From JAEUJM01 sp044221555 (GTDB taxonomy: Bacteria > Actinomycetota > Acidimicrobiia > Acidimicrobiales > DATDAH01): a stretch of 53,609 nt of DNA. The stretch spans positions 1 to 53,609 of the forward strand of contig JBGAOY010000028.1 of the NCBI GenBank assembly GCA_044221555.1, written 5' to 3'. Position 1 is the stretch's first letter; the number at the start of each line of letters is the position of its first letter. The notes under the pieces were generated by a model. That model was not told the DNA's origin, did not search any database, and saw nothing but the letters and a program-made list of their open reading frames with translations. The position numbers and the translations under genes are program-made. Shown piece after piece: positions 19,178-26,428 of this stretch.

Positions 19178-20686
19178 GTGAGCACCACCACCGATGACCC
19201 GACGACCCCACAGCGCCCCGACCACGACGGTTCCGGGGCTGACCGCGACGACCTGCACACGAACCCGACGACGAGGCGGTCCCTGCGGCGCAGCACCGAC
19301 GACCGGGTGCTGGCCGGGGTGGCCGGCGGCCTCGGTGAGCACTTCCAGGTCGACCCGGTGCTGTTCCGCGTGCTGTTCGCGGTCAGCGCGTTCTTCGGCG
19401 GCGCCGGCGTGCTGGCCTACCTGGTCGGCTGGGCCCTGGTGCCCGAGAAGGGCGCCGTCGATCCGCCCGTCGACCGGTTCGTCGACGAGTTGCGTGACCG
19501 CAGCGTCGGCTTCTGGGTGGTCGTCGGCGTCGTGGCCGTCGTCTTCTGGACGGCCCTCTTCCACGCGTGGCAGCCGCTCGGGTTCGGTCCCGTCGCCATC
19601 GCCGTGCTGATCGTGGCCGTCGCGCTGTCCAAGCGCAGCACGGCTCGATCGGCTTCCGCCGCCTCCGACCCCGCCCACGGACCGGCCGTGGCCCCCGGTG
19701 GTGCCGACCGAGCGGCGCCGCCCACCATGCCGACCGCGTCGGGCGAGGATCCCGCGGGCGCATCGGCGGGCCCCACGGTGATGGACCCCACCCAGGCGTT
19801 CGGGCCCCCGCCCGATCCTCCGGACGTGCGCCGATGGGAGGCCCAGGCCCGCATGATCGCCGCCCGCACGGCCGCCCGCGAGTCGCAGCGCTCGGCCCGG
19901 CGGGAGCGGCGCAGCCGCATGGCCCTCGCCCGGTGGGGATCGTTCGGCGCCCTCGTGGCCACCCTCGGCGTGCTGGTGGTGCTCGACGCCACCCGCGGCA
20001 TACCGATCGCGGCGTACGGCTGGGCCATGGTCGTGGTCGGCCTCGTGGCCCTCGTCGTCGGCGGCCTCCTCCACCGCACCCCCTGGCTGAACGTCCTGTG
20101 GGTGCTGGTGGGGCTCGGCATCGTCCTCACGTTCGGCACCACGTCGGCGAGCCTGTCCGACGGCACGGGCGACCGACTCCTCGTCCCTCGCTCCGAGGCG
20201 GCCCTGCCCGACGACGTCCGCCTGGCGTTCGGGCGCACCACCGTCGACCTCACCCAGCTTCCCGCGGGCGCCGCACGTGGCCACACGATGGACATCCGCC
20301 AGGCTGCGGGCGTGGTGGTGGTGAAGGTGCCCGAGGGCATGCGGGTGGCGATCCACGCCGGCGTCCACATCGGGGCGGTGACCGTCGACCAGCTGGATCA
20401 GGTGGATCGGTCCGACAGCCGCGAGGACGCCGGCCGCCAGTTCGACGAGGGGCCGTCGGGGCCGAACGTGTTCACCATCGACGCCCACCTGGCCGTCGGT
20501 GTGATCGAGATCGACCACGTGACCGCCGAAGAGGAGGCCGCGGCGGCGAACCAACGGGAGTCTCTGAGCCGCCCGTCGACGCCGGCCGACACGGCGACGC
20601 CCCCCGACCCGGTCACCCCGCCCGACCCCGTGGCGCCGGCCGAACCGGCCACGCCCGACGACACCACCGCCGGGAGCACCCGCTGA
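19178..20686 (+). CDS. PspC-domain membrane protein
   Basis: 502 residues from the GTG at 19178. A charged N-terminus is followed by a PspC domain at about residues 35-95 (RRSTDDRVLAGVAGGLGEHF, then VLFRVLFAVSAFFGGAGVLAYLVGWALVP). One or two TM helices follow, a polar Ala/Pro linker of about 110 residues, a cluster of Arg-rich helix, three TM helices near residues 245-330, and a C-terminal beta-rich domain (VRLAFGRTTVDLTQLP; GVVVVKVPEGMRVAIHAGVHIG) resembling the DUF4097/LiaF-like envelope-stress module. The tail is PPDPVTPP-type Pro-rich. Divergent from a PspC kinase and its regulator, so a LiaF-like partner of that system is a reasonable inference. Confidence 0.85.
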   Translation: MSTTTDDPTTPQRPDHDGSGADRDDLHTNPTTRRSLRRSTDDRVLAGVAGGLGEHFQVDPVLFRVLFAVSAFFGGAGVLAYLVGWALVPEKGAVDPPVDRFVDELRDRSVGFWVVVGVVAVVFWTALFHAWQPLGFGPVAIAVLIVAVALSKRSTARSASAASDPAHGPAVAPGGADRAAPPTMPTASGEDPAGASAGPTVMDPTQAFGPPPDPPDVRRWEAQARMIAARTAARESQRSARRERRSRMALARWGSFGALVATLGVLVVLDATRGIPIAAYGWAMVVVGLVALVVGGLLHRTPWLNVLWVLVGLGIVLTFGTTSASLSDGTGDRLLVPRSEAALPDDVRLAFGRTTVDLTQLPAGAARGHTMDIRQAAGVVVVKVPEGMRVAIHAGVHIGAVTVDQLDQVDRSDSREDAGRQFDEGPSGPNVFTIDAHLAVGVIEIDHVTAEEEAAAANQRESLSRPSTPADTATPPDPVTPPDPVAPAEPATPDDTTAGSTR

Positions 20687-20760
20687 CCGCGCCCGACCTG
20701 GACGCCGGCCCACCGACCGGGCCGCGGCCAGCGATCCGGGGACGGCGCCACCCGCGGCAG

Positions 20761-20766
20761 TAGCGT
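20761..20766 (+). promoter_or_regulatory. leaderless-type -10 box (TAGCGT)
   Basis: TAGCGT is followed by 6 nt and the ATG at 20773, with no Shine-Dalgarno site, so transcription should start at or beside the start codon. Confidence 0.45.
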
Positions 20767-20772
20767 CGGTCC

Positions 20773-21456
20773 ATGGCCGCTGCGTACCCGTCCGCCCCCG
20801 TCCCCGCGGCACCCGAGAAGCAGCCCGTGGCCGGGTTCTTCTGGGCCCTCGGCATCTTCCTCGTCACCGCGGTCGCCGGCGGTGTCCTCTTCTTCCTGGG
20901 GATCAACGAGGTCGTGAACACCGTGGACGGGTTCGACCCGATCAGCGCGCCCGGTCAGGCCGACCTGGAGCTCGGCACCGGTGACCACTGGGTGTTCGCG
21001 GCGGTGCCGTCCGGCTCGGCCGAGGACCTGGTCGACGTGACCATCACCGACCCGAACGGCGCCACCCAGTCGCTCAGCCAGCAGACCTTCCCCGCCGACG
21101 AGGCCAACACCGACGGCGAGCAGTTCGTCCCCCTCGGGTTCTTCAGCGCCGACACGGCCGGCACCTACCACTTCGAGACCGACGGCCCGCCCGGCACCGA
21201 GGTGCGGGTCGGCACGCTGTCGCTGGCGAAGATCCTCGGGTTCATCTTCGGGGGCCTCGCCATCGGCTTCGTCGGGTTCGTGATCGCCCTGATCGTGCTG
21301 ATCGTCACCCTGGTGCGACGCAGCGGCCGCAAGAAGCGCCAGGGCGCCGCGGCCTACGCGAACTACCCGGCCGGGCAACCGCAGTACCCCGGACAGCCGC
21401 AGTCGTCGCCCCCGCAGCAGTGGCCGCCGCAGGACGCCGCGCCGCCGCCACCCTGA
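20773..21456 (+). CDS. Two-TM membrane protein, unknown function
   Basis: 227 residues. A Pro/Ala N-terminus leads to TM1 (FFWALGIFLVTAVAGGVLFFLG). An external domain of about 110 residues follows, looking like a small beta-sandwich (DLELGTGDHWVFAAVP; VDVTITDPNG; AGTYHFETDG). TM2 is long and Gly/Ile-rich (ILGFIFGGLAIGFVGFVIAL), and a basic patch RRSGRKKRQ marks the inner side. The tail is rich in Tyr-Pro-Gln-Pro (YPAGQPQYPGQPQ), the kind of flexible cytoplasmic segment common in actinobacterial membrane proteins. No enzyme motif. It might belong to the envelope-stress cluster next door, but it has its own promoter. Confidence 0.75.
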   Translation: MAAAYPSAPVPAAPEKQPVAGFFWALGIFLVTAVAGGVLFFLGINEVVNTVDGFDPISAPGQADLELGTGDHWVFAAVPSGSAEDLVDVTITDPNGATQSLSQQTFPADEANTDGEQFVPLGFFSADTAGTYHFETDGPPGTEVRVGTLSLAKILGFIFGGLAIGFVGFVIALIVLIVTLVRRSGRKKRQGAAAYANYPAGQPQYPGQPQSSPPQQWPPQDAAPPPP

Positions 21457-21522
21457 CCGACGCGGCCCGGCGCCTCGTCAGGCTGGGCGCGTGAGAGAAA
21501 TTCTGGAAATCTTCGGTCGACC

Positions 21523-21562
21523 GTGTCGATCGGGGCGCACGCGTTCGTGGTGTGGGTGAGCG
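21523..21562 (+). promoter_or_regulatory. ECF42-type promoter of the YCII-sigma operon
   Basis: TGTCGAT (21524-21530), then exactly 10 nt, then GCGTTCGTGGTG (21541-21552) and GGGTGAGCG. The same arrangement recurs at 32831-32869 upstream of a DHFR-like gene. TGTCGA is the -35 element reported for ECF42 sigma factors in Streptomyces, and a CGT step 16 nt further fits the reported short -10. Since the sigma factor gene lies in this operon, autoregulation is inferred. A UTR of about 80 nt follows, with AAGGAG before the ATG. Confidence 0.65.
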
Positions 21563-21637
21563 ACACGCTCGTCTGCACCACCACCCGAACCACGTCCCGA
21601 TCCATCCCGAGCAAGAGACACCAAGGAGAACCCACCG

Positions 21638-21991
21638 ATGCCCCAGTACCTGATCTCTGTCTGGCACGACGACGACTACGGCGACAACGACTTCGACGAC
21701 CCCGACACCCAGCGCCTGTTCACCCAGGTCAGCGCGTTCAACGAGAAGCTCGAGGCCGCGGGCGCCTGGGTGTTCGGCGCCGGCCTCCAGCCCACCTCGT
21801 CGGCCACGGTCCTGCGGGCCAGCGGCGGCGACGTGTCTATGACCGACGGCCCCTACGCCGAGACCAAGGAGCAGATGGGCGGCTTCTGGGTGATCGAGGC
21901 GCCCGACCTCGATGCCGCCCTCGACTGGGCCGGCCAGGGTGCCGCCGCCTGTGAGGGCCCCGTCGAGCTCCGCCCGATGCAGGACGGCTGA
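21638..21991 (+). CDS. YCII/DGPF-domain protein partnered with an ECF sigma factor
   Basis: 117 residues. It begins MPQYLISVWHDDD and carries the family signature VSMTDGPYAETKEQMGGFWVIEAPDLDAALDWA (key elements: DGPYAETKE and GGFWVIEA). The ferredoxin-like YCII fold is a small dimer; the biochemical activity of the DGPF branch is unknown. The gene ends 8 nt before the sigma factor ATG, the standard order for ECF42 loci, so the two are co-transcribed. It has a good ribosome-binding site (AAGGAG, 9 nt before ATG) and lies behind the ECF42-type promoter. Confidence 0.92.
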   Translation: MPQYLISVWHDDDYGDNDFDDPDTQRLFTQVSAFNEKLEAAGAWVFGAGLQPTSSATVLRASGGDVSMTDGPYAETKEQMGGFWVIEAPDLDAALDWAGQGAAACEGPVELRPMQDG

Positions 21992-21999
21992 GCCTGCCC

Positions 22000-23304
22000 A
22001 TGGGGGACGACGCCGACGCCCCCTCCCGGCTCGACGCCCCCTCCCGGCTCGACGCCATCTACCGGCGGGAGGTCGGTCGCTGCACCGCCACCCTCGTCCG
22101 CATCCTCGGCGACCTCGACCTCGCCGAGGATGCGGTGGCGGAGGCGTTCGCCATCGCCGCCGAGCGGTGGCCGGTGCAGGGTGTGCCGCCCAACCCGGGT
22201 GGCTGGATCACCACCACGGCCCGCAACCGGGCCATCGACCGGCTGCGACGGGAGGCGACCCGCACCGACCGCCACGAAGCGGCGCACCGGCTGCACCACG
22301 ACCACATGGCCTCCCCCGACTCCCCCGACCCCTCCCACCCCGACCTCGACGAGCTCGACGGCTTCGTCGACGTGGTGGCCGACGACCAGCTGCGGCTGAT
22401 GTTCCTCTGCTGCCACCCGGCGCTGGCCCCCGACGCGCAGGTGGCGCTGACGCTGCGCCTGCTCGGCGGCCTGGACACCCCCGAGATCGCCCGGGCCTTC
22501 CTGGTGCCCGAGGCCACCCTGGCCCAGCGCATCGTGCGGGCCAAGCGCAAGCTGCGTGACAACCACGCCCCCTACCGGGTGCCCCGCCCCGCCGAGCTCC
22601 CCGACCGCCTGCACGTGGTGCTCTCCGCCGTGTACCTGATCTACACCGAGGGCCACACCGCCACCGCCGGCGACGCCCTCACCCGCACCGACCTCTCCAC
22701 CGAGGCCCTCCGGCTGGGCCGGGTGCTCGTCGAGCTGATGCCCGACGAGCCCGAGGCCGTCGGCCTGCTGGCCTTGATGCTGCTCACCGAGGCCCGCCGA
22801 CCGGCCCGCACCACCGCCGACGGGCGCATGGTCCGCCTCGCCGACCAGGACCGCTCGCGCTGGAACCGGGCGATGATCGACGAGGGCCACGACCTGGTGC
22901 GGGCCTGCCTGCGCCGCGACCGTCCCGGCCCCTTCCAGGTCCAGGCCGCCATCGCCGCCGTCCACGCCGACGCGGCCCGCACCGACGACACCGACTGGGG
23001 CCAGGTGGTCACGCTCTACGACCACCTGCACGCGCTGCGGCCGAACGCGGTGGTGGCGCTGAACCGCGCCGTGGCGATCGCCGAGCACGAGGGCCCGGCC
23101 GCGGGCCTCGCCGCGCTGGACGCGCTCGACGCCGACCTGCTCGACCGGTACCAGCCGTTCCACGCGGCCCGGGCCGACCTGCTCGCCCGCGCCGGGCGCG
23201 TCGCCGACGCGGCCGGCGCCTACGACAGGGCCCTCGCCCTCACCACCAACCCCACCGAGCGCCAGTTCCTCGAGCAGCAGCGAGCAGCCCTGCCGGCGCC
23301 CTGA
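22000..23304 (+). CDS. ECF42-type sigma factor with long C-terminal extension
   Basis: 434 residues, about twice a normal ECF factor. Region 2 is DLAEDAVAEAFAIAAERWP through NPGGWITTTARNRAIDRLRR; region 4 is LMFLCCHPALAPDAQVALTLRLLGGLDTPEIARAFLVPEATLAQRIVRAKRKL (only key motifs given: FLCCHPAL and AQRIVRAKRK). After that comes the DUF6596/SigJ-type block RLHVVLSAVYLIYTEGHTAT and TPR-like helices to the end (YDHLHALRPNAVVALNRAVA). This is the ECF42 group, in which the extension is thought to be needed for activity and no anti-sigma factor is used. The N-terminus has a small in-frame duplication (PSRLDA twice). Confidence 0.93.
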   Translation: MGDDADAPSRLDAPSRLDAIYRREVGRCTATLVRILGDLDLAEDAVAEAFAIAAERWPVQGVPPNPGGWITTTARNRAIDRLRREATRTDRHEAAHRLHHDHMASPDSPDPSHPDLDELDGFVDVVADDQLRLMFLCCHPALAPDAQVALTLRLLGGLDTPEIARAFLVPEATLAQRIVRAKRKLRDNHAPYRVPRPAELPDRLHVVLSAVYLIYTEGHTATAGDALTRTDLSTEALRLGRVLVELMPDEPEAVGLLALMLLTEARRPARTTADGRMVRLADQDRSRWNRAMIDEGHDLVRACLRRDRPGPFQVQAAIAAVHADAARTDDTDWGQVVTLYDHLHALRPNAVVALNRAVAIAEHEGPAAGLAALDALDADLLDRYQPFHAARADLLARAGRVADAAGAYDRALALTTNPTERQFLEQQRAALPAP

Positions 23305-23347
23305 CCATCAGTCATATGCTATCGGATGTGATAGCATTATCTGATGG
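23305..23347. promoter_or_regulatory. nested palindrome at the toxin-antitoxin promoter
   Basis: ATGCTATC (23316-23323) and GATAGCAT (23330-23337) are perfect complements around 6 nt, flanked by an outer pair CCATCAG (23305-23311) and CTGATGG (23341-23347). The right outer arm contains the antitoxin ATG (23344-23346). The AT-rich dyad between the sigma-factor stop and the antitoxin start is the expected autoregulatory operator for a ribbon-helix-helix antitoxin. Confidence 0.7.
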
Positions 23348-23553
23348 TGTCGACACGCACCACCTTCACGCTCGACGAAGGGTTGGCCGACAGTGCCCGA
23401 CGTCTCGGGGTGAACATCTCCGCCGCAGCGCGCGACGGGGTGCGGGCCGCGGTGCACGAGGCGATGGCCCGCGAGGACCGGGACGCCTACCTGCGCCACC
23501 CCGAGCCGCCCGACCAGGGGTGGGAGGACGCCGAGGCCTGGGGCGCCGGTTGA
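23344..23553 (+). CDS. Ribbon-helix-helix antitoxin (MazE/CcdA-like)
   Basis: 69 residues. The N-terminal half is a ribbon-helix-helix: TTFTLDEGLADSARRLGV, then SAAARDGVRAAVHEAM. The acidic, Trp-containing C-terminal half (AYLRHPEPPDQGWEDAEAWG) is the likely disordered toxin-binding tail. It lacks a Shine-Dalgarno site and its ATG is inside the operator palindrome, so the mRNA is probably leaderless. Its TGA overlaps the TTG start of the toxin. It should neutralise the toxin and repress the operon as a complex with it. Confidence 0.85.
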   Translation: MVSTRTTFTLDEGLADSARRLGVNISAAARDGVRAAVHEAMAREDRDAYLRHPEPPDQGWEDAEAWGAG

Positions 23554-23855
23554 GGCGCGGCGACATCTGGCTCGCAGAGGTGGGTGGCACCCCCCGCCCC
23601 GTCCTCGTGCTCACCCGCTCGGCGGTGATCGACGTGCGCACCCTCGTGACCGTGGCCGAGATCACCACGTCGATCCGCGGCATCGCCGCCGAAGTCCCGG
23701 TCGATGTCGACGTGGGGCTCGATCACCCGTCGGTGATCAACGGCGACGGCCTCCACACGATCGCCCAGTCGAGACTCACTCGCCACCTGGGCACCGTCGA
23801 CGACGACACGCTGCGCCAGGTCTGCTGGTCGGTCAGCTACGCGCTGGGCTCCTGA
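23550..23855 (+). CDS. mazF: MazF-family mRNA interferase toxin
   Basis: 101 residues starting at a TTG (23550-23552) that overlaps the antitoxin stop as TTGA. It opens RRGDIWLAEVGGTPRPVLVLTR, the MazF/PemK signature with the conserved Arg-Gly-Asp-x-Trp and the Arg-Pro strand, and ends with the usual GDGLHTIAQSRLTRHLGTVDD (INxDxLxTI..SxL). MazF enzymes cut single-stranded RNA at short motifs and stop growth when free of antitoxin. The weak TTG start directly after the antitoxin would keep toxin synthesis below antitoxin synthesis. Confidence 0.88.
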   Translation: MRRGDIWLAEVGGTPRPVLVLTRSAVIDVRTLVTVAEITTSIRGIAAEVPVDVDVGLDHPSVINGDGLHTIAQSRLTRHLGTVDDDTLRQVCWSVSYALGS

Positions 23856-24298
23856 GGGCGCCGAGGCTCCCGCCCGACGACGCCGGGCTCCCGCCCGATG
23901 ACGCCGGCGGCGGCGGCGGCGGCGGGTAGCTGAACGCTGTCATCCGAGAGCCATCGCCGCACGGGCCCGTTCAACGGGACGCCAGGTCGACTCCCCGCGG
24001 CGCGGCGGAGCGCGTCCGTGGCCGGGGCGCCGGAGGCCCCGGGCTGACCGCGACCGGCGCGGGGGCAGTTCGCCCGCTCGCGGCCCCCCGGCGAGCGCGG
24101 GCCATCGACCGGTGCCCGCGCGAATGGCCCGTTCGGGCGATGCGCCCGGAGGAGACCTCGGCGGACACTGCGGTGGGGCCGCCACCCGGCGAGCCCCGAG
24201 CGACGGGCTTCGAGGACCCGGCCGGACCGCCGGCGACTCGGCGCCCGCCGCCCCGCCGAGCAGACCGCCGCACCCGCGGCACCACCGAGGAGATGGAC
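23856..24298. other. 443-nt intergenic stretch
   Basis: No credible gene. It opens with two near-identical copies of CTCCCGCCCGAYGACGCCG spaced about 20-25 nt apart (from 23866 on), then GC-rich sequence with short dyads such as GCCCGTTC/GAACGGGC-type arms. Open frames on both strands are extensions or shadows of the cupin gene. The cupin promoter presumably lies in its 3' half. Confidence 0.5.
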
Positions 24299-24667
24299 AT
24301 GACCGATCGGCACGAGACCGAGCACAAGAGCTTCGACCAGCCCGAGGAGGTGCGCGAATTCCCAAACGGCAAGGCCGAGATCCTGACCGTCGGCGGGGCC
24401 GAGATCGGCCGCCTCGTGTTCCAGCCCGGCTGGAAGTGGTCGAACGACGTCAAGCCCATCGCCGGCACCGACAGCTGCCAGGCCCCGCACTTCCAGTACC
24501 ACGTGAGCGGCCGGATCGGCCTGCGCATGGACGACGGCACCGAGCTCGAGGCCGGGCCCGGTGACGTCACGTCGCTGCCGAGCGGCCACGACGGCTGGGT
24601 GATCGGCGACGAGCCCGCGGTGGTCATCGACTGGTACGGCGCCAGCACCTACGCCAAGCCCAGCTGA
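24299..24667 (+). CDS. Cupin-domain protein
   Basis: 122 residues from the ATG at 24299, set by GAGGAG six nt upstream; an in-frame ATG at 24293 and a longer 5' extension are disfavoured. The double-stranded beta-helix runs from VGGAEIGRLVFQPGWKWS through HFQYHVSGRIGLRMDDG to ELEAGPGDVTSLPSGHDGWVIG. Motif 1 has HFQYHVSGR and motif 2 PGDVTSLPSGHDGW, with two His left of the usual metal-ligand set, so metal binding is uncertain. Single-domain cupins of this kind are found as sensors or isomerase-like proteins. The function is unknown. Confidence 0.82.
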   Translation: MTDRHETEHKSFDQPEEVREFPNGKAEILTVGGAEIGRLVFQPGWKWSNDVKPIAGTDSCQAPHFQYHVSGRIGLRMDDGTELEAGPGDVTSLPSGHDGWVIGDEPAVVIDWYGASTYAKPS

Positions 24668-24988
24668 GCCGCCCCCCCACCGGCCACGGGCCTCGTCGGC
24701 CCACACGCGACCACGCCCGGGTCACCTCGGGATCCGCGGCGGGCGGGCGCCCGGCGGCGGCCAACCACCGCCGCCGGCGCTCCTGCCCGGCCCGAGGTCG
24801 ACCCGGAGGCCGCCAGGCCGGCATCGCCGTCACGGCGTGGGTGCTGATCGGGGGGACGGGCCGATGCACCCGTCGATCGGGCTGGTGCGGCGCGGAGGGT
24901 CCAGCGCCGCCGAGCGGCCCTGCGGCTCGGGGCCCACCCGGAGACGACCGGCGCACCGTCCGACGATCGGGGCCCAGTCGGTGAGGGG
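24668..24988. other. 321-nt gap between cupin and NTF2-like genes
   Basis: Convergent 3' ends. No credible ORF, no clear hairpin with a U-run, no repeat family member. The sequence is uniformly GC-rich with several CCGG/GGCC-rich short dyads. Confidence 0.5.
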
Positions 24989-25438
24989 TCAGGCGCCGCC
25001 GAGCAGGTCGCGCAGCTCCGGCCGGCCGATCTGCACCACCAGCGTGGCGGCGTCGAGGTACACCCGCTCGTTGGTGATGCGGTCGCCGGCGAACGAGAAC
25101 ACGGCCACGACGGGTACCCGGAAGGACTTCCCGGTGGGCGCCAGGCCCAGGAACTCGCCCAGGTTGGTGCCCACCAGGTCGAACTCCGACACGATGGTGT
25201 CGTCGTCGGCCACGTGGTGGCGCACGTGCTCCTGGTGCTGGTCGGGGAAGGCGGCGCGTTGGCCGCGGTGGTAGGCCAGCACGGCCTCGTCGCCCTCGTG
25301 CACCTGCCCGAGCGGCACGATCTCGTAGCGGGGAAGCCCCGCGAAGGTGGCCAGGGTGCGCTCGAACTCGTGGTCGACCTCCGAGCGGAAGTGCTCGTCC
25401 AGGGTCGCCAGCCGGCGCTCGCGCAGCTCGTCGTCCAT
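24989..25438 (-). CDS. SnoaL/NTF2-like protein
   Basis: 149 residues from the ATG at 25438 (GGAGGTG 7 nt upstream); the longer frame from 25477 is disfavoured. The cone-shaped NTF2 fold is suggested by the N-terminal helices (LATLDEHFRSEVDHEFERTLA), the ester-cyclase-like block QVHEGDEAVLAYHRGQRAAF, and the closing strands FRVPVVAVFSFAGDRITNERVYLDAATL, typical of SnoaL polyketide-cyclase-like proteins. Such proteins may act as cyclases, dehydratases or binding proteins. No catalytic set can be assigned. It is convergent to the cupin and divergent from the PIG-L gene. Confidence 0.82.
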   Translation of the reverse strand: MDDELRERRLATLDEHFRSEVDHEFERTLATFAGLPRYEIVPLGQVHEGDEAVLAYHRGQRAAFPDQHQEHVRHHVADDDTIVSEFDLVGTNLGEFLGLAPTGKSFRVPVVAVFSFAGDRITNERVYLDAATLVVQIGRPELRDLLGGA

Positions 25439-25544
25439 CCCCGCACCTCCCCCTCGGCTGCCGGCGACCCTAGCCACCGCGGGCCAGGGCCCGCCGCCCC
25501 GCGTCGGGGTGCCGGATCGCCGGGACGATCCCGCCGGAGACGCC

Positions 25545-25550
25545 TACGGT
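25545..25550 (+). promoter_or_regulatory. leaderless-type -10 box (TACGGT)
   Basis: TACGGT is followed by 7 nt and the GTG at 25558. This supports that GTG as the start of the PIG-L gene, as there is no Shine-Dalgarno site. Confidence 0.45.
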
Positions 25551-25557
25551 GGCCCCC

Positions 25558-26268
25558 GTGACGCCGACGCTGACGCCGATGCCGGAGGACTGGGAGCGGG
25601 GCCTCGCGGTCGTCGCCCATCCGGACGACATGGAGTACGGCGCCGCGGCGGCGGTCGCCCGCTGGACGTCGCAGGGCAAGCAGATCGCCTACGTGCTCGT
25701 GTCCGATGGCGAGGCCGGGATCCGGTCGATGCCCCCGGCCCAGACCGGTCCGGTGCGCCGCGACGAGCAGCGGGCCAGTTGCGCGGTCGTCGGCGTCACC
25801 GACGTCGAGTTCCTGGGACACCCCGACGGCGCCATCGTGGAGGGCCTCGACCTGCGGGCCGACCTGGCCGCCGCCATCCGTCGTCACCGCCCCGAGGTGG
25901 TGCTGTCCATCAACCACCACGACTCGTGGGGCGGGCCGTCGTGGAACCACGCCGACCACCGGGCCGTCGGACGCTCGCTGCTCGACGCGGTGCGGGACGC
26001 CGACAACCCCTGGATGTTCCCCGAGCGGGGCGAGGCGTGGGACGGGGTGCGCTTCACCGCCTTCAACGCCAGCCCGCAGCCCACCCACGCGGTCGACGTG
26101 ACCGCCACGTTCGGCGACGGCGTCCGCTCACTCGAGTGCCACCGCACCTACCTCGACAACCTCGGCGGCGACATGGCCGCGCCCGCGGACTTCCTGCGCG
26201 GGGCAGCCACCGAGGCCGGCGCCGCGCTCGGCGTCGAGCTCGCCACCACCTTCGAGCTCATCGGCTGA
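25558..26268 (+). CDS. PIG-L/LmbE-family deacetylase
   Basis: 236 residues. The zinc-binding motif AHPDDMEYG (H-x-D-D-x-E) is at about residues 22-30 and the third ligand lies in NHADHRAVGR (H-x-D-H), as in the MshB/LmbE family. These enzymes remove N-acetyl groups from GlcNAc-type substrates. The neighbourhood does not show whether this one serves mycothiol (MshB/Mca) or another sugar conjugate. Start set at the GTG 25558 by the leaderless promoter spacing; a GTG at 25549 would lie in the promoter. No signal peptide, so cytosolic. Confidence 0.87.
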   Translation: MTPTLTPMPEDWERGLAVVAHPDDMEYGAAAAVARWTSQGKQIAYVLVSDGEAGIRSMPPAQTGPVRRDEQRASCAVVGVTDVEFLGHPDGAIVEGLDLRADLAAAIRRHRPEVVLSINHHDSWGGPSWNHADHRAVGRSLLDAVRDADNPWMFPERGEAWDGVRFTAFNASPQPTHAVDVTATFGDGVRSLECHRTYLDNLGGDMAAPADFLRGAATEAGAALGVELATTFELIG

Positions 26269-26332
26269 GCACGCCCTCCGGCGTCCAGCGGGACCCACGC
26301 GGTCCGCCCGGGGCCCATCGCCCCCAGCGATC

Positions 26333-26347
26333 AGGACTTAGGTCCCT
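26333..26347. promoter_or_regulatory. DosR-like box upstream of cydA
   Basis: AGGACTTAGGTCCCT matches the mycobacterial DosR consensus GGGACTTNNGNCCCT at 12 of the 13 fixed positions (only the first base differs). It lies 96 nt before the cydA ATG and about 30-45 nt upstream of a possible -10, TACCGT (26371-26376), which is where a DosR-type activator would bind. Low-oxygen induction of the bd oxidase is inferred. Confidence 0.6.
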
Positions 26348-26428
26348 ATCTGGTGTTGCGATGCCATCGGTACCGTGCGGGACACGTCGTGGCGCAAGCG
26401 GTGCGCACGACCACGAAGGAGCCCCGCG

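Noticed and set aside
23837..24706. 289-codon minus-strand frame over the gap and cupin gene
   Set aside because: Arg/Gly/Pro-rich with no domain and antisense to a certain cupin gene.
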